From: Selaginella moellendorffii
Lineage: Eukaryota; Streptophyta; Lycopodiopsida; Selaginellales; Selaginellaceae
Assembly: GCF_000143415.4 (NCBI RefSeq)
Contig: NW_003314305.1
Span: forward strand, 1,336,834-1,400,833
Length of the DNA stretch: 64,000 bases
Direction: 5' to 3'
Shown here in pieces: positions 35,464 to 47,524 of this stretch. Position numbers and translations under genes: made by a program. The notes beneath the pieces are model-generated. The model was not told where the DNA came from and did not search any database. It saw only the letters and a list, made by a program, of their open reading frames with translations. Each line of letters starts with the position of its first letter. Positions within the stretch are counted from its first letter, which is position 1.

Positions 35464-37763
35464 ATGGGTGCCAAGTTTCAGCCCCTTCCTCGCTTCTACT
35501 GGACGAAGGCTGCGATCAGAGACCTGTGCCGGGACGACGATCTCTACGTGAAGACGTAGTATGGTAGGAAGTTGAGGCCGCCGCCTCGTCCGCGACTAAG
35601 TCGAGAGCAGGAACGCTTTGTTCACACAGACCCTCAAGCAGGCTTGGATAGAATCAGTGGGCAGTGGGTAGCACTCCAACACCAGCTCGGGAAGAAGCAG
35701 GAAGGCACCTACATGGGTCCGATTCTGGGTCACAAGCAATACAGGTGCGAGCTCCATCTTCACAGGGGACAGAAGCAATGGAATGTCCATGCAGTCGGGG
35801 ACAAGTTTCTGGTCTACGAGACACTTCCTCCTGCGACCGACACCGGTGATGATCCTCCGGTGCTTTGTGGTCGCGACAAGTTCGTCATTGGTCGGCCTCT
35901 GTCACTAGACAACCGGGCGACGAATGTTTCCTCGTCGTGGAACTCGTTTCCAGTGTGGAGCTTGCCAAAAGAAGGCAAGGAGGGAACGATCGCTCTGCCG
36001 GGGAACTATATGGTGCCGAGCAGTAAGGTGGCGCTGCCGGGTTTAGTTCCAGGCAGAGGAGCGCTAGTCTTCGATGCCTTGTACGAGACTGTGAAGGAAG
36101 GAGGAGTGAGCTGGAGCTCCGAGATGGTTGAGAAGCTGGACAGGCTCAAGCATGGGATAATGCACCCCCACCAGGTCTGCGTGGTTCTCAAGAAGATCAA
36201 GCACGACGCATCTCTCTCGCTCAAGCTCTTTACGTGGGCCAAGACGATCCCAGGCTTCAAGCACGACTTGGTAAACTACTCGACGATGATCATGATCTTG
36301 GGAGATGACGGGAACTATCTCATGGCCGAGGCACTTTTTGTTGAGATCCAGGAGCTCGGGCTTCGCCTTGACACGTTTGCAGTGAACAACATGATCCGCT
36401 GCTACACAAGAGTGAACCGGATCCAGGAAGCTCTCGACCTCTACAGTAAGATGCCATACTTTGGCTGTCACCCGGACAATTGCACCTTCGGCCTCCTCAT
36501 CGACTGGTGCGGCAAGTTCGGCTCCCGGAAGGAGCTCCAACGGATCTTCCTCGACTTGAGAGCCTCCCCCCGCAATGCCGACGCGCAGACGTTCAACACA
36601 ATGATCCACAACTTCTGCAAGCAGCGGGACTTCACAAACGCCAGGGAAGCCGCCAACCAGATGAAAGCCTGGGTACGCCATCCTCATCCACATGTACGCC
36701 AAGGCTCGAGACTCGAAAGCAGCGGCAGAGCTCTACGCGGACTACCTCCGCTCCGGCCTAGAGCCAAACTTGATCGTCTACAACAACGTGATACTGAGTT
36801 ACGGTTCCAGCGGCTTCTCTGGCCATGCGCAGAACATCCTGGGTGATATACGAAAGGCCGGCCTCGCTCCAGATCGATTCACGTACTGCACGCTCATAAG
36901 TTCGTGGGCGAGAGCCGGAGCTATGCTGCAAGCCCGGCGATGGTTCAACAAAGCCTGCAAGACGAAGGCCGGTCCAAGCATCGAGATGTGCAACGCGCTC
37001 ATCGATGGCTACCTCAAGGCCCGAGAAGTGGAACCGGCCAAGTTCATCCTCACCAAAGTCATGCCGGAGAGAGGCGTGGAGCCGACGCTGCAAACGTACA
37101 CGATCCTCCTGGGTCACTACACGAGCAGCGTCAAGGTGGCGGACTCGAGAGCGGTGAGAGAGATGATGAAGTCGTCCTCGAAACCAGCAGCAACAGCAGC
37201 AGCAGGAGGAGGAGGAGGAGATGATCATCCCAGCGTGGACGAGTTCCTGAACGAGATCTTGCAAGGCCTCCGCGCGATCAAGGAGCTCAAGAGCTACTCG
37301 AGGGAGTTTTTCCGCAAGCTGAGGATGGACAAGCCTCCTCGCTGGGGGCGATGGCTGGCGGATGCTCTCGTCAACCATCTCCACTGCTTTGGCTACGCTC
37401 GCGAGGCCTTCTACGTGTGGGAGGGGGTCTCCTCCACAGAGCTCTACCCGAGAGGGATCTGGGAGGACTGGCAGGGAGCGTGGTTTATCTGGCTTGAGCT
37501 CCGGGACTGCGATGGTGGCGCTCACCAGTGGATTGATCGTGTCCAGGCGGAAGCTCGCGCGGGGATTCGAGAGGCCGGAGCGAGTGATCATCGTGTGTGG
37601 CTACGCGTCGGACAAGAGCAAGGAGGTGACCCATGCGGTGAACAGGACGCTGGTGGCTCTAGACTCGCCGTTTGAGCCTTTTATCTCTATGGGGAGATTT
37701 ATGTGCGAGGGGAACTTGTTTAGAGACTGGCTGTGGGAGAAGCAAGTTGCTATGGATGCTTAG
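35464..37763 (+). pseudogene. PPR-SMR copy in the 32-38 kb cassette, multiply broken
   Basis: Shares the TAG at 35557-35559 with the copy at 14938, so the nonsense mutation predates the duplication. Two further frameshifts are private: loss of 23 nt within a PPR near 36673, and loss of 8 nt just before the SMR-like start near 37495. A 12-nt in-frame loss precedes the stop. Open pieces are 35572-36846 (TTG start) and 36692-37675. Confidence 0.9.
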
Positions 37764-38193
37764 AATTAATATGTAATTAGCACATTAATGGAAGGGTAAA
37801 AAGGACAAAGATTCGTTGGATCTAACGTTTTGATTTTGTTTATTTTTTCTTTAAGTTCAGGTATTTAGGAATTTTCTTAAATTAGCACATGGATGTGATA
37901 AGGCAAGAGCGAGCCATATGTTGTTTCAACTCAGAGGAAGCTGATGAGCTGAACACCAATGCATTGTGATGTATGATTTGGTTCTGCGGAGATCTATAAC
38001 ATAGACTATTGGGAAAGTAAACATTATGCCTAGGTAAAGTTTGTTTGGAACTTCTTTGTAAGTGCAAGATTACAAAGACAACAAGTTGCGTTGTCAAACT
38101 TTATATATATAATATATATATACATTTCAAGTACCCATTATTTAAACAACGATGCCCAGAGCTGTTTATTTTATATAAATACAGCATCATCTT

Positions 38194-38957
38194 CTAGGCA
38201 AGCTGGAGTAGATCATCCTCCTTGACGCACAGCTGGTGCCCCTGACGGTTGTAGAGCTTGCAACCTTCCTTGAGTGGCTTCTTGCAAGTGTGGCAAGAGT
38301 TGAAGTCGAGCGCAACACTTTTTGGACCTGGGCAGACATAGGAAACAAAACCACATTCGCGCGTGCAGACTTTACCAGGTCCTGAGACGCATATTGATTT
38401 GCCATGCCCCAAGTCCAAGCAACCTTGAGGAATGGTGCAACAAGTAGCGCAGCTGCCTGGCGTCCAAGGATGGACAGTGCCTCCACAAATCTCCACGGCA
38501 TCCTTCAAGCAGGACTTGTCATCACCATTTACTGGCAGTGGTGCACCAGTCTTTAAATTGTAGAGATGACAGCCATTCGAAGGCTCCTTATCCGGTGGGA
38601 GCACAGAAATTGGAATTCGGTTAGTCCCTCGGGATGGGCAGACTTTGATTTTTGGTGGTTCACAAATTAAGGGGCAAAGACGAGAAGCAGAGGTGCCACC
38701 AAGACAAACTGGACTGCCAGTTCCAGGCTCTAGATATATGCATCCAGCCTTAAGCGCACAGCAATTGGAGCATTCGTCCAGAGTGACAACAGCATCACTA
38801 CAAACCTGGAGACGATGGCTGCCGGCTGCAAAATCATCATGACAAGGCATTCAAGAAGTCAGTCCTGAAAGAAAGAATCAAAACTTGGAGATCAACCTGC
38901 AGATATCAGAAGTAGCTGAAAGCTTAGGATAGTGAGGAACAAAAATGAAGCTGCCAT
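38194..38957 (-). CDS. Secreted Pin2-like protein, copy 5
   Basis: Two exons (38957-38897 and 38825-38194), intact, 230 residues with one extra residue (LPVNG). The nearer AG acceptor candidate is lost here (CAAG to CATG), which supports TTTTGCAG as the true acceptor in all copies. The first loop is C-PLI-C (P1 Leu). The second is C-TRE-C, so P1 is Arg, the residue that gives trypsin inhibition in known Pin2 domains. This is the most diverged intact copy. Confidence 0.75.
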
Positions 38958-38999
38958 GTTGTTGTGGTGCTGAACCTCAGGCTGTTTGGATTTATAGTC

Positions 39000-40490
39000 A
39001 GACAGAGTCCTATCTATGTGATGACTTGGCATCCCGAATCCTGATCGCTCTCTACAGAATCTCACGTTTTCCGGACTTCAAAGTTGCGTGTTACATGTCA
39101 GGATTGTAGTGATCGGGGGACCACCTACCCTGACTCTCTGTGGTGACTTTTCAAAAACAAATCATATACTTCCGTGTTCCATCAGTATTTTGAGGACGTC
39201 ATGATTGTCCTAATCAGGGCCACCTGTGGTGATGTGAATTAGGGCCACGTGACCGGATACAAAGGATTTTTACGTGGGTTAGCGAGCAATGCAGATCTAG
39301 CAGCTCACAGCGCTGCCACAGCAATGTGCTATTAGATCGATTGATCTTAGAGGTTTCCGGCCTCTGCACAGCCAGTGGTTTCTTCCTCCGGCCTATGGCA
39401 CCGCTAGAAAATCCTCCAGACCGACTCAGCCCTTGAAGAACAGATCGAGATTGAGGAGGAGCAAGAGATTGCACGAACTATCGCGGATTATTGGGGAAGA
39501 TCTTGCGTTGGGAGCTCGACCGCAATTCTGCCTAGCTGCTCTAGATTTGCAAGTCGAGCGTTCAAACGGAGAGTGCTCATGAAATTGAGCTCCGTCTATA
39601 AATTCAATCCTTTATGGGCTCCGACCAATGTGAGTGCCACGTCTGCATTTGACAAGGTGATGCCGCGATTCAAATTTCTGGCGCTTGGATTCCCGGTGCC
39701 TCAACATGGGTAATACCATATGGATTGAAATATCACATATTGAATGATTTTGGAACAGCTTATACACAACAAGGGAACTCTTTTGATTATGATCATGAAA
39801 TTATTTTCTAATAAAGCATATATGTATATATACACATTTGTGGGCTCAGCTGGAGGCATTCACAATATACAAATTGATTTCCTTGTCCTGATTTTAATCT
39901 TGGAGTCCCTCTCTTTTGCCAATGTCAAAATTACTTTTGCCTGTTGAACTTTACTAGACCAAAGACAAAAAATCCATTTTTATCCATTGCATTGTGGTTT
40001 AATGCATCTAGTTGTTGAGTGCTACATGTATACTTATTCTTTCAAAGCCTAGAAAAAAATCATTTGCTGCATGTAGCATGCAGAAATATTGGTTTGGTTT
40101 GTTTTGATCAATTAATTTATAAACACAAGATTAATCATACTCCCTTATCTTTTTCTAGAATAATATCTAAAATTATGCTTTTGATCTAACGTTTGAAATT
40201 TTTAAACTTTAATTAGACAGCATAGATTAAACCACATGCAAAAAAGGTGGCAACCTTCAATTTTGATTTTAATGATGCAATTGTGCAAGTCCCATGTGAC
40301 TTTTCAGCTTGCCAAGAATTGCAATGCAATAACAACTGGATCAATCAAGTGGACGAGATCAAAATCTTAAAATTCTATTGTAAGCCAAAGCATGAGACTC
40401 ATGAGGTATTGGCTTTTAGCATTTATTTCCGAAGGCAACTAATGAAGCCAGCATGCTTAGTGATTGACTGCCCTTCCACTGAAGTTTGCT
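39000..40490. repeat. Repeated intergenic unit, copy 5 (decayed)
   Basis: Matches the start of the unit to about 39960, then diverges with insertions near 39790-39830 and 40080-40230. The telomere-like tract has been lost. Around 39600-39710 the copy is fuller than the others (VMPRFKFLALG stretch). No gene supported. Confidence 0.5.
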
Positions 40491-41334
40491 GAGACAACAA
40501 GAGTAAAGAACACTACCAGGAAGCCATTAGGTGAGCCAGACTATGCATTCCTAAGTGAGTTATCTTGTAACACTACACTAAACTGTGGGGATTGAACATG
40601 TCCTGCAACCATCTGATTGCAATGATTTACATGTTGTTCCAATCCTTGCTTCTGTATACATCATTGGAAATGGTAACTATGATCCATTTGCTGGTTATAC
40701 TATCTTGGAGAATTGGCTTTTGTAAGGATTAGTGATACCACCAACAGTTCCAAAATGCATCTTAGTAGCAATATGCTTTACAAGGAATTGTGTGATCCGT
40801 GGCTGCCATGCACATGGACAACTGATTATAGTGGCCGAGGCTTGTTAGTAGAGGAGTGTGCATTTAACCAGGTTGGATCACCACTAAGAGGATCTGGAGC
40901 ACATTACTTGGCTATAAAGAAGTGAGAAAGGCAAGGAAAATAAAGAATCAATGACTTCAAAACAAGTTCAAAATGGAGAGAAGTATAAATAAATACATAT
41001 TTCATCCATAAATAAACTGTATTTATATGTCCAATTATTAGATATGATTTTAAATAATAAATTAGTATTTATTTTAAAAAATTCGGTTTTTTATTATTCA
41101 CTTTTTCTAAATGTTTAAAAAGTAAAAAAAACCTAATGCATGCAATAATTGTATTAGAAAACAATTGAGCTGATAAAAGGAAAGAATATAAAATTTTTAA
41201 TTGTGTCTAGGTAATACCTATAAAATTTAATTTCATAAATATAAAATATTATTTAAATAATATTTAAATTTAAATAAATAATGAACAAAAAATAACTTTA
41301 TTTTAAAATATAATTAATGATGTTTTATAAATTA

Positions 41335-41370
<36 letters not shown>

Positions 41371-42045
41371 TATATATTATTTGAATATGATGATCCTATC
41401 AATATCTAACTTTATTTATTTGATAATTGTCAAAACATTACCTTTTATTAAATAAATAAGTTAATTAATAAACTACCAAGAAGTGGACTAGATTCAGTAA
41501 ATGATTATAAATCTAAATGAATTAACTATATTTTTAGATTAAACTTAAAATTTACAAATGATGTTATAAATTTCATGGTTTACACATTGCAAGTGTTTAA
41601 AATAAATATTTTTTTGTTTATTAAATGATCTTTGTATATTAAGCTAAAAATTTAAAATGAAAATAATGTTACTTTATAAATTTTTTGAAAGAGAGAGTAT
41701 TTTTTAATTTTAAATTAAAAATAAAACTTAAAATTTTAGTGAAATATCATTTAATATTATAGAAACATATTATACACAGTATGTTATGTGGTATTTTTAT
41801 TTTTCCTCATATTTTTAAATTTCAATTTTAACTTGAAGTAAACAAATACATTATTCACTCCAACATTACTTTTGTAAGCAGAGTTAGGATCCTTACTAGT
41901 TTTATTATATATCAACTATTAGATGGTAAAACAAACTAAGAAGTGTTTTATAAATTATAAACATTATACATACATCATTTATCCCAAAATATTCAAATAT
42001 CCATTACCACAAAGTGCAATTAACATGGTATAAAACTTGGTTATA
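40490..42045. other. AT-rich stretch with a TACA/TA microsatellite
   Basis: No gene seen. A (TACA)n tract at about 41334-41363 is followed by (TA)n to about 41377. From about 41690 the sequence is a decayed copy of 58250-58600. The piece at 40490-40925 has a little coding-like sequence of unknown nature that I cannot identify. Confidence 0.5.
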
Positions 42046-42062
42046 TCAAGTAATCAGTTCTA

Positions 42063-42480
42063 TTATCCATCCTCCTTTCTCATCCACGCAAAGGAATCTA
42101 TGCACCTGGCTGTGAAAAGCTCTATGGTGCTTGTGAGTGTCTCTCCAGTGCTTCCCATATGGACAAGTCCCAAGTCCCAAATAGTTGTAGCTGAAATGCT
42201 CGCCTAAAACCATGTATGGCCTGGAACCAAAATTCACGTCGTGTGTTGTAAAGACTTCCTTGACAAGCTCCTGGCTAGAGATAACCACGGTGGGCATCAT
42301 TCCCAGCCTCAAGAGTACTTTTTGGAGATATATTGTAATCCCTTATGTGGGAATATTCCTGCCAATAAATGAAGGTGGCCGATTAGAGGCAGTCCCCATG
42401 GGCCTGGGGTGACGTTTTTGTGAGATTTGTAACTCCATGAGAGAACCAAGAAGAGAATTAACGCCACAAAGAGGATATAC
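42063..42480 (-). pseudogene. Cytochrome P450 exon 1 relic
   Basis: Matches the N-terminal part of the intact P450 at 59128-60673: GMMPTVVISSQELVKEVF and GSRPYMVLGEHFSYNY are readable, as is the PGPWG region at the 5' end. An internal loss removes the KYGPVVF segment, there is a frameshift after KHWRD, and nothing of the I-helix or heme-binding exon is left. Confidence 0.85.
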
Positions 42481-42599
42481 ATCAGTGGCCTATGAAAGCA
42501 AAAATTGTCCGACCTTTATTTTGCAGTGCGTGGTTTTTTTCTCCGCCACGTTGTTCTAAGTGGACTTTCTGAACAAAAGAAAGATCAGATGTGTGCCTC

Positions 42600-42835
42600 A
42601 ACAAATCTTCCAAGCAGGACTTGTCATCAACCTTTATTGGCGGCCATTCGAAAGCGCCTCTCCAGACTTTGAATTTTGGTGGTGGTTCACAATTTTTGAC
42701 GAATAGAAACTGGACTCTCAGTTCCAGGCTTTATATGCATCCAGCCTTCAGTGCACAGCAATTGGAGCATTCGTCCAGAGTGACACGAGACGATTGCAAA
42801 ATCATTATAACAAGGCATTCATTGAAACAAATAAT
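42600..42835 (-). pseudogene. Pin2-like relic
   Basis: VTLDECSNCCALKAGCI is readable on the minus strand and neighbouring bases match the first Pin2 unit. Several deletions and stops are present and the second unit is missing. It lies upstream of the P450 relic, the same arrangement as at 60770-61060. Confidence 0.75.
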
Positions 42836-43019
42836 ATTTGAACAAGAATCACACAAATGTTGTGTTATACAAATATTACCTAATATTTTTGGGCGACAAA
42901 ACCTTTTTGAGTGAGTGTCACAACTTTCTAAGATCCTCTGCCTGGAATAACACAAAAGGTTGACAACGAGAGAGAAGAAGACCTTTAGATAGCCAACTTT
43001 GTTCCAGTCGAAGGCGAGC

Positions 43020-43540
43020 ATTGTCACTGGCAGTGAATTCCAGGTATTTCTGGTTCTTTTTTCTTCGCGTAAAACGCTGCGATTTTTTTATAATGTACCT
43101 CTTACGAGCAGCGGAGCATTCATGTCCAGTTGCTGAGCTTGTGCTGGAATGTACACGAGTGAAGCCTTGCACATCCCTTCCTTCCAGGTCTTTGTCTATT
43201 TTGGATAGAAACTTATTTCCTTCTTTTGTAAGTGCAGTTCTTCCATTCCATCTGAAGACCCTCTAAAGTTACATGAGTTGCAAAACACTTGATGGAGCTT
43301 ATGAGCACGAAAGAGTTGCTTCACAATGCCATGGTCCTCGTAATGAGGATCGACAAAGACATCGCAATTTCGAGGTAGTGGAAACTTTATTTTCTGGTTA
43401 CTGAATTCGTTAGCGATGTGCAGGCCACAAAGTTTGCTCGCCTTATAATAGATCACTTCGATTTATTAAGTGAAGCATTCCTTCCGAGCAAACTACGTAA
43501 GCTGCGCAGCTCCTGCTCGGTCTTTCAGCTCCTCGGGGGT
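43020..43540. repeat. Repeat block shared with 53625-54110 and, inverted, 62240-62800
   Basis: About 0.5 kb. Recognisable words include CGCAATTTCGAGGTAGTGG and CTTATAATAGATCACTTC. Two copies are direct and the third is inverted. No product recognised. Confidence 0.6.
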
Positions 43541-43546
43541 GTTGAA

Positions 43547-44130
43547 ATGACGGCCATGGGATCAGCACCGACATTCATGGATTCACAGAGAAGGGGTGCT
43601 GTGGAGGCAATCAGCGCCAGAGGACTCGGAGCTGTGGTGAGATGCCGATCATGTAAGTAGATCTTCTTGCTGAGCAGTGCTGAGTGTGAATTCCTTTTCC
43701 TGGACTTTTCTTTGTTTTTCTGTAGGGATGCCGGAGAGATCGATCGTTTTCATCAATGAAGACTACAAGCGCGATGTTTTACCACTACTCCCAGCGCAGG
43801 TTTTCTCTTTGTTTCTGCGTGACATAAAACTTTCTCTATTTCACCAGCTTCATGCGAGAGAGATGGCCAACTCAGTGAATATCGTGCAGTACGATGGAGT
43901 TTTTTGCGTTTTTGTCGAGGTGCGTTTTAGCTTCAAGATAGAGCACTCTTTTTGCAGAGGCAGTTACACATGGTTTACGCCTAACCGGTATCCTCGTCGA
44001 CTGGAGTGATGGAGGGAGCATTCGTCATGGTTTTGCTGCAAAACGTTCCTTTAAGATTTCGCGTTCTCTTACGTCCATAGCAGTTTGCATATGGCCTTCT
44101 TGATCTCATTGTTCTCCGGGACTCAAGCTC
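43547..44130 (+). pseudogene. 5' part of an unrecognised multi-exon gene
   Basis: Four exons splice plausibly: from ATG 43547 (or 43556) to 43652, 43726-43799, 43848-43919, and from about 43960. Donors and acceptors are good (T|GTAAGT, CTGTAG|GG, CAG|GTTTTC, CACCAG|C, GAG|GTGCGT). Readable stretches are MGSAPTFMDSQRRGAVEAIS, MPERSIVFINEDYKRDVLP and LRLTGILVDWSDGGSIRHGF. An inverted, more broken copy is at 61930-62245. I do not recognise the family. The downstream part is scattered, so the locus is probably broken. Confidence 0.45.
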
Positions 44131-44169
44131 ATTGACCTGCTTACGAGCATACAGCGGTGGAATGCAAGT

Positions 44170-44720
44170 ATCTCACGTATGTCTCACTCGAAGCTTTGTT
44201 TGATCTTTGATGCATATATAGGTGTAAGCGTTCCCGGTGGAAGAGTGTTCCAAGGAGGATACATCGACGTTGATGGTGACATAATCGATCACGGAGGAAC
44301 TGTCAACGCGAGTTCTTTCTTATCGTCTTCGTTCTTTTTGTTCATGCTAGCCGCAAATGCTACCGGCAACCTGGAATTGTCAACAGGCATGCATACGATC
44401 AGTGTACACAGATATTTTTGGTTCTTTTTTCTTTCCTGGCGCGAATTTGTTGTTTAACGTACTTATGACGAGCAGCGACTGAAAGTTTGCAGCATTCATA
44501 CGTTCTATCGGGAAGAGACGGAGACCTGTATAAAGAACCCAAGGCTTCACTGGCACTGGCCAGCCGTGTATATTCCGCCACAACCTGGACATCTTCTTTT
44601 ATACATGCAAAATTTTCCATTCCATCTGAAGGCCCTCAAGAGCACTTGATGGAGTTGCTGAAGATGAAACATATGAGTCGCTTGACATGCCATTGTCCTC
44701 GTAATGGCGCTGGGTAAACA
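44170..44720 (+). pseudogene. Further exon fragments of the unrecognised gene
   Basis: An exon from about 44222 encodes VSVPGGRVFQGGYIDVDGD and continues to GGTVN; in the copy at 61459-61553 it ends in a clean GTGAGT donor. The piece at 44600-44720 is inverted relative to 61270-61395, while the pieces before it are in the same orientation as there. The order of fragments differs between loci, so neither is likely to be functional. Confidence 0.45.
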
Positions 44721-44789
44721 CTGATCGTATGTATCCCCTTGGCAATACCTAGCACGAAAAATAAATGAAAGCGAAAAAAGAGTACTCAC

Positions 44790-45560
44790 GTTGAATCTTA
44801 TAGAGAGATTTCTTTATCGCAGCCTGGAATTGAGACATTTGCATCGTACCACTACTCTCAGCTATCAAATCCTCGTCACAACCTCACCATCGACATCAAT
44901 GTATCCTACTTGGAACGGTCTTCCACCGGGAACGCTTTCACCTATGCGTCAAAATCAAACGCTCTTCTTGTAAGCTTTTCGAGCGATTTACTTTGACATA
45001 CGTGAGATACTTGGATTCCACCGCTTTCCCTTGCTATATGCTTGTAAGCAGGGCGATGAACTTGCAGTCCCGGATAGAAATTCGTCTGCATACTGCTATG
45101 AAAGGACAACGAGATCTTAGAGTGTGTACCTTGGACTCAGGGAACGGAGTTGAAGCCTTCACTAGCCCAAGGAACGTTTTGCAGCAAAAACATTACGATT
45201 GCTCCCTCCAATCGCTTCTCAGCGACGAGGATACCCGTCACGAGGAGCCGGTCGCAGCGCGTCTCCTTCTCTCGTTGTCTCGCCGTAGTAAGGTGCTCCA
45301 TGCACTGGACCGTAGGCAAAAACATCGTTGTGCGTAAGATACGTATCAAGCTCTGCAACAGGTGTTATTTTAGCTCTTTCTTGAAGACCACTTGCGTAAA
45401 TTTGGATGCAATGCAACCGTGGCGACATCAGCCGCTTGATTGTGACTTAAAAGAAGTGTCAATGCTCTGTAATATTGCTCAAGGACTCCGCTCAGAGAAG
45501 CAAAAAGAATTACCGCGTATTAAGCAAACGTTATAGCAAGGCTCCCAGGCAGCATCTAAC
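44790..45560. repeat. Repeat block shared with 52860-53560 and 62820-63560
   Basis: Relics of exons (on the minus strand of the 44.8-45.2 kb part and of 62.8-63.2 kb, the plus strand of 53.2-53.4 kb) reading HTLRSRCLFIAVCRRISI and SKYLTYVK before a GTAAGT donor. The piece at 45400-45560 matches 52860-53000. No complete gene. Confidence 0.5.
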
Positions 45561-45790
45561 AAGGATTTAGCATTGTTGCATTCAAACAAAAACAAGCAAC
45601 ACTTGAAAGATGCAAAAGCATTTTGTTTCCGAAAGTTCATTGCAGGAAAAGCACCTTGGTGAAATCGTGTTTAATTTGAATTGCCAATTTAGTATTTGAG
45701 AGCACTAAAAAATGTGCTAATTGGGCATTTTCAAATGCCAGATTTAAATTGCAAAAAAAAAAAAAAAAAATTACAAACAAGAAGAAAACA
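45560..45790. other. Spacer with hairpin GGCATTT-TC-AAATGCC and an A-rich tract
   Basis: The perfect 7-bp hairpin is at about 45723-45738, followed by ATTTAAATTGC and a tract of 18 A. The same hairpin and following bases recur at 55563-55600 beside the Helentron-like piece. No gene seen. Confidence 0.5.
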
Positions 45791-47500
45791 AAACAAGTGA
45801 AAGTGAAACCTTTTTTCGTGACCTTAATGCGATGTCCTGGGAGTAGTGGCAAAACATTGCGCTTGTACTACCTGAACAAAAAATTCCAGGAAAAGAGCAC
45901 AGCTCGTTCTAGGAGAAGATCTACTCATATGATCGAGTTCATAAGCCACAAATTCCTCTTGCGCTGATTGTCCCTCGGAATCCAAGAAAGACGGATCTCG
46001 AGCTCCAGCGCCATCGAGCAATACGTGTCCATTCCCGCCAAATTCTTCACATCTCTTCACGTCGCATGTAAGATCTCTATCTAGGCGTTGTCTTTCTTCC
46101 CCCCTAGGTCTCCATCGCCACAGCTGGCCATGATCGTCCGTGGCAGAATCCATCGCGAGGGAGAAATATTTGGATCGCCAGGGCCGGGATTTTCTTGGAT
46201 CGGCTGCTGGATTATTACAGCTTCACCTCTCTTGCGATAGTGTCGATGCATGAGCGCGTCAAGTGGATTTTCCAGCGCTGCTGTTGGCGTGATCTTCGTA
46301 CTGGTGCCTTCTCTTCTAGATATATTTGGCCAATTTGATCTGGTAAAATCTTCGTTATTAGACTGTCGAAAAATTCCACGAAGCTCCCATGCTTGCCAGC
46401 AACCACAATCCCGATGGTACCACAGAGTTTCCCAATTTGGAGGTCAAGAGCATCCTGGATCACGCTTCTATAGCACCGGATTATGTTGTTGACTGCAACC
46501 ATGTCGATGCAAAGCCCGAGCTCCTCTTTTTCATTGCATCGAAGACTTGAACTAGACAAAAAGAATAGAAACTTGTCATCATTTTATTGTAACAAGAACG
46601 ATTTTAGCTTACCAGTAGTGGATTGATTTGAGGGCTTCCTACCGCTAGAACTAGTTGCCGTGGCTGTGAATTCGGGGGCGAGATAGTGGAAGCTCGGCTT
46701 GTTCCTGCAAAAGGAACTTCATACGTAAGTTAGAAGGCATCTTACCAATTTGCTGGAGCTGCCGGAGCTCGATCCGGATTCTCAGCTGATAGATGACAGG
46801 GATTAGTGACGAGCCACAACTATAAATCGGCATTTCTGGGTCCGTAAGTGATGCTCGCTCCATCATAAGGGTACTGAAGATTGAAATCTCAAGTCAAGCT
46901 CCACCATGACTTGTGAGGCAACTGCAAATTTCGTCTTCCAGCACTGCACGAGATCACGCTTTTTCATTTTTAATCACAAAAAACTCTCCGCTGTTTGGAG
47001 AGACGAGTACTAGCTCTTGCAATTGGACGCAGTGGAACAGCCACACTTGACTATCTGTTAAGGTGGCCCGCATGCTGAAGATTTTGTGTGATTGGATTTT
47101 GTTTCCTTGTGTGATTGGATTAAGCTGCTTTTGAATTCTGCAGGGCAAGCTCACGGGAAGAAGCCACTCTGGGCCAAATCACTAATCTTGGACCTCGCAG
47201 AAGCATGCGACAAAATCAGAATCCCACTTTGATGTGCTGCTGCTGAAATATTCAAAGAGACCAAGAGGTAGACTAAATATGGTTTTGTTTCAGACAGGAT
47301 AACGAGGACTGAGAAAGTTTTTTTTGTCACTTTTAATTTTTTTCTCCTTCTTTCTCCTTCAGATGGCCAAGTGCTAGAAGCTTTAAGAAATTTCTGGTCA
47401 CCGGATGTTGATTGGCAAACATTGTGTGTCTGGTAAGAACACCGCGACAGAGTTGGAGCGATGATTGACGATTCCAACAAGAGAGGCATACAGCCCTCCA
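45790..47500. pseudogene. Proteasome-fold/PPR relic locus A, with an internal inversion
   Basis: Copy of 56575-58245 in the same orientation except for 46305-46795, which is inverted. The inverted part encodes, on the minus strand, the PPR-to-proteasome-fold junction (ELGLCIDMVAVNNIIRCY, then KLCGTIGIVVAGKHGSF). Downstream pieces of the proteasome-like domain are direct and shot through with stops. From 47340 a degenerate exon 2 of the 140-residue gene follows in the same orientation. Confidence 0.75.
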
Positions 47501-47524
47501 AATAAAGGATTGCTGTGATTTTAT

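Noticed and set aside
41330-41380. CRISPR-like periodic repeats
   Set aside because: It is a simple (TACA)n/(TA)n microsatellite. No direct repeats with unique spacers were found anywhere in the window.
45723-45780. Hairpin plus poly(A) as a SINE or Helitron end
   Set aside because: The hairpin GGCATTT-TC-AAATGCC and A tract recur at 55563, but there is no CTRR end, no target-site duplication and no internal promoter boxes that I could see.
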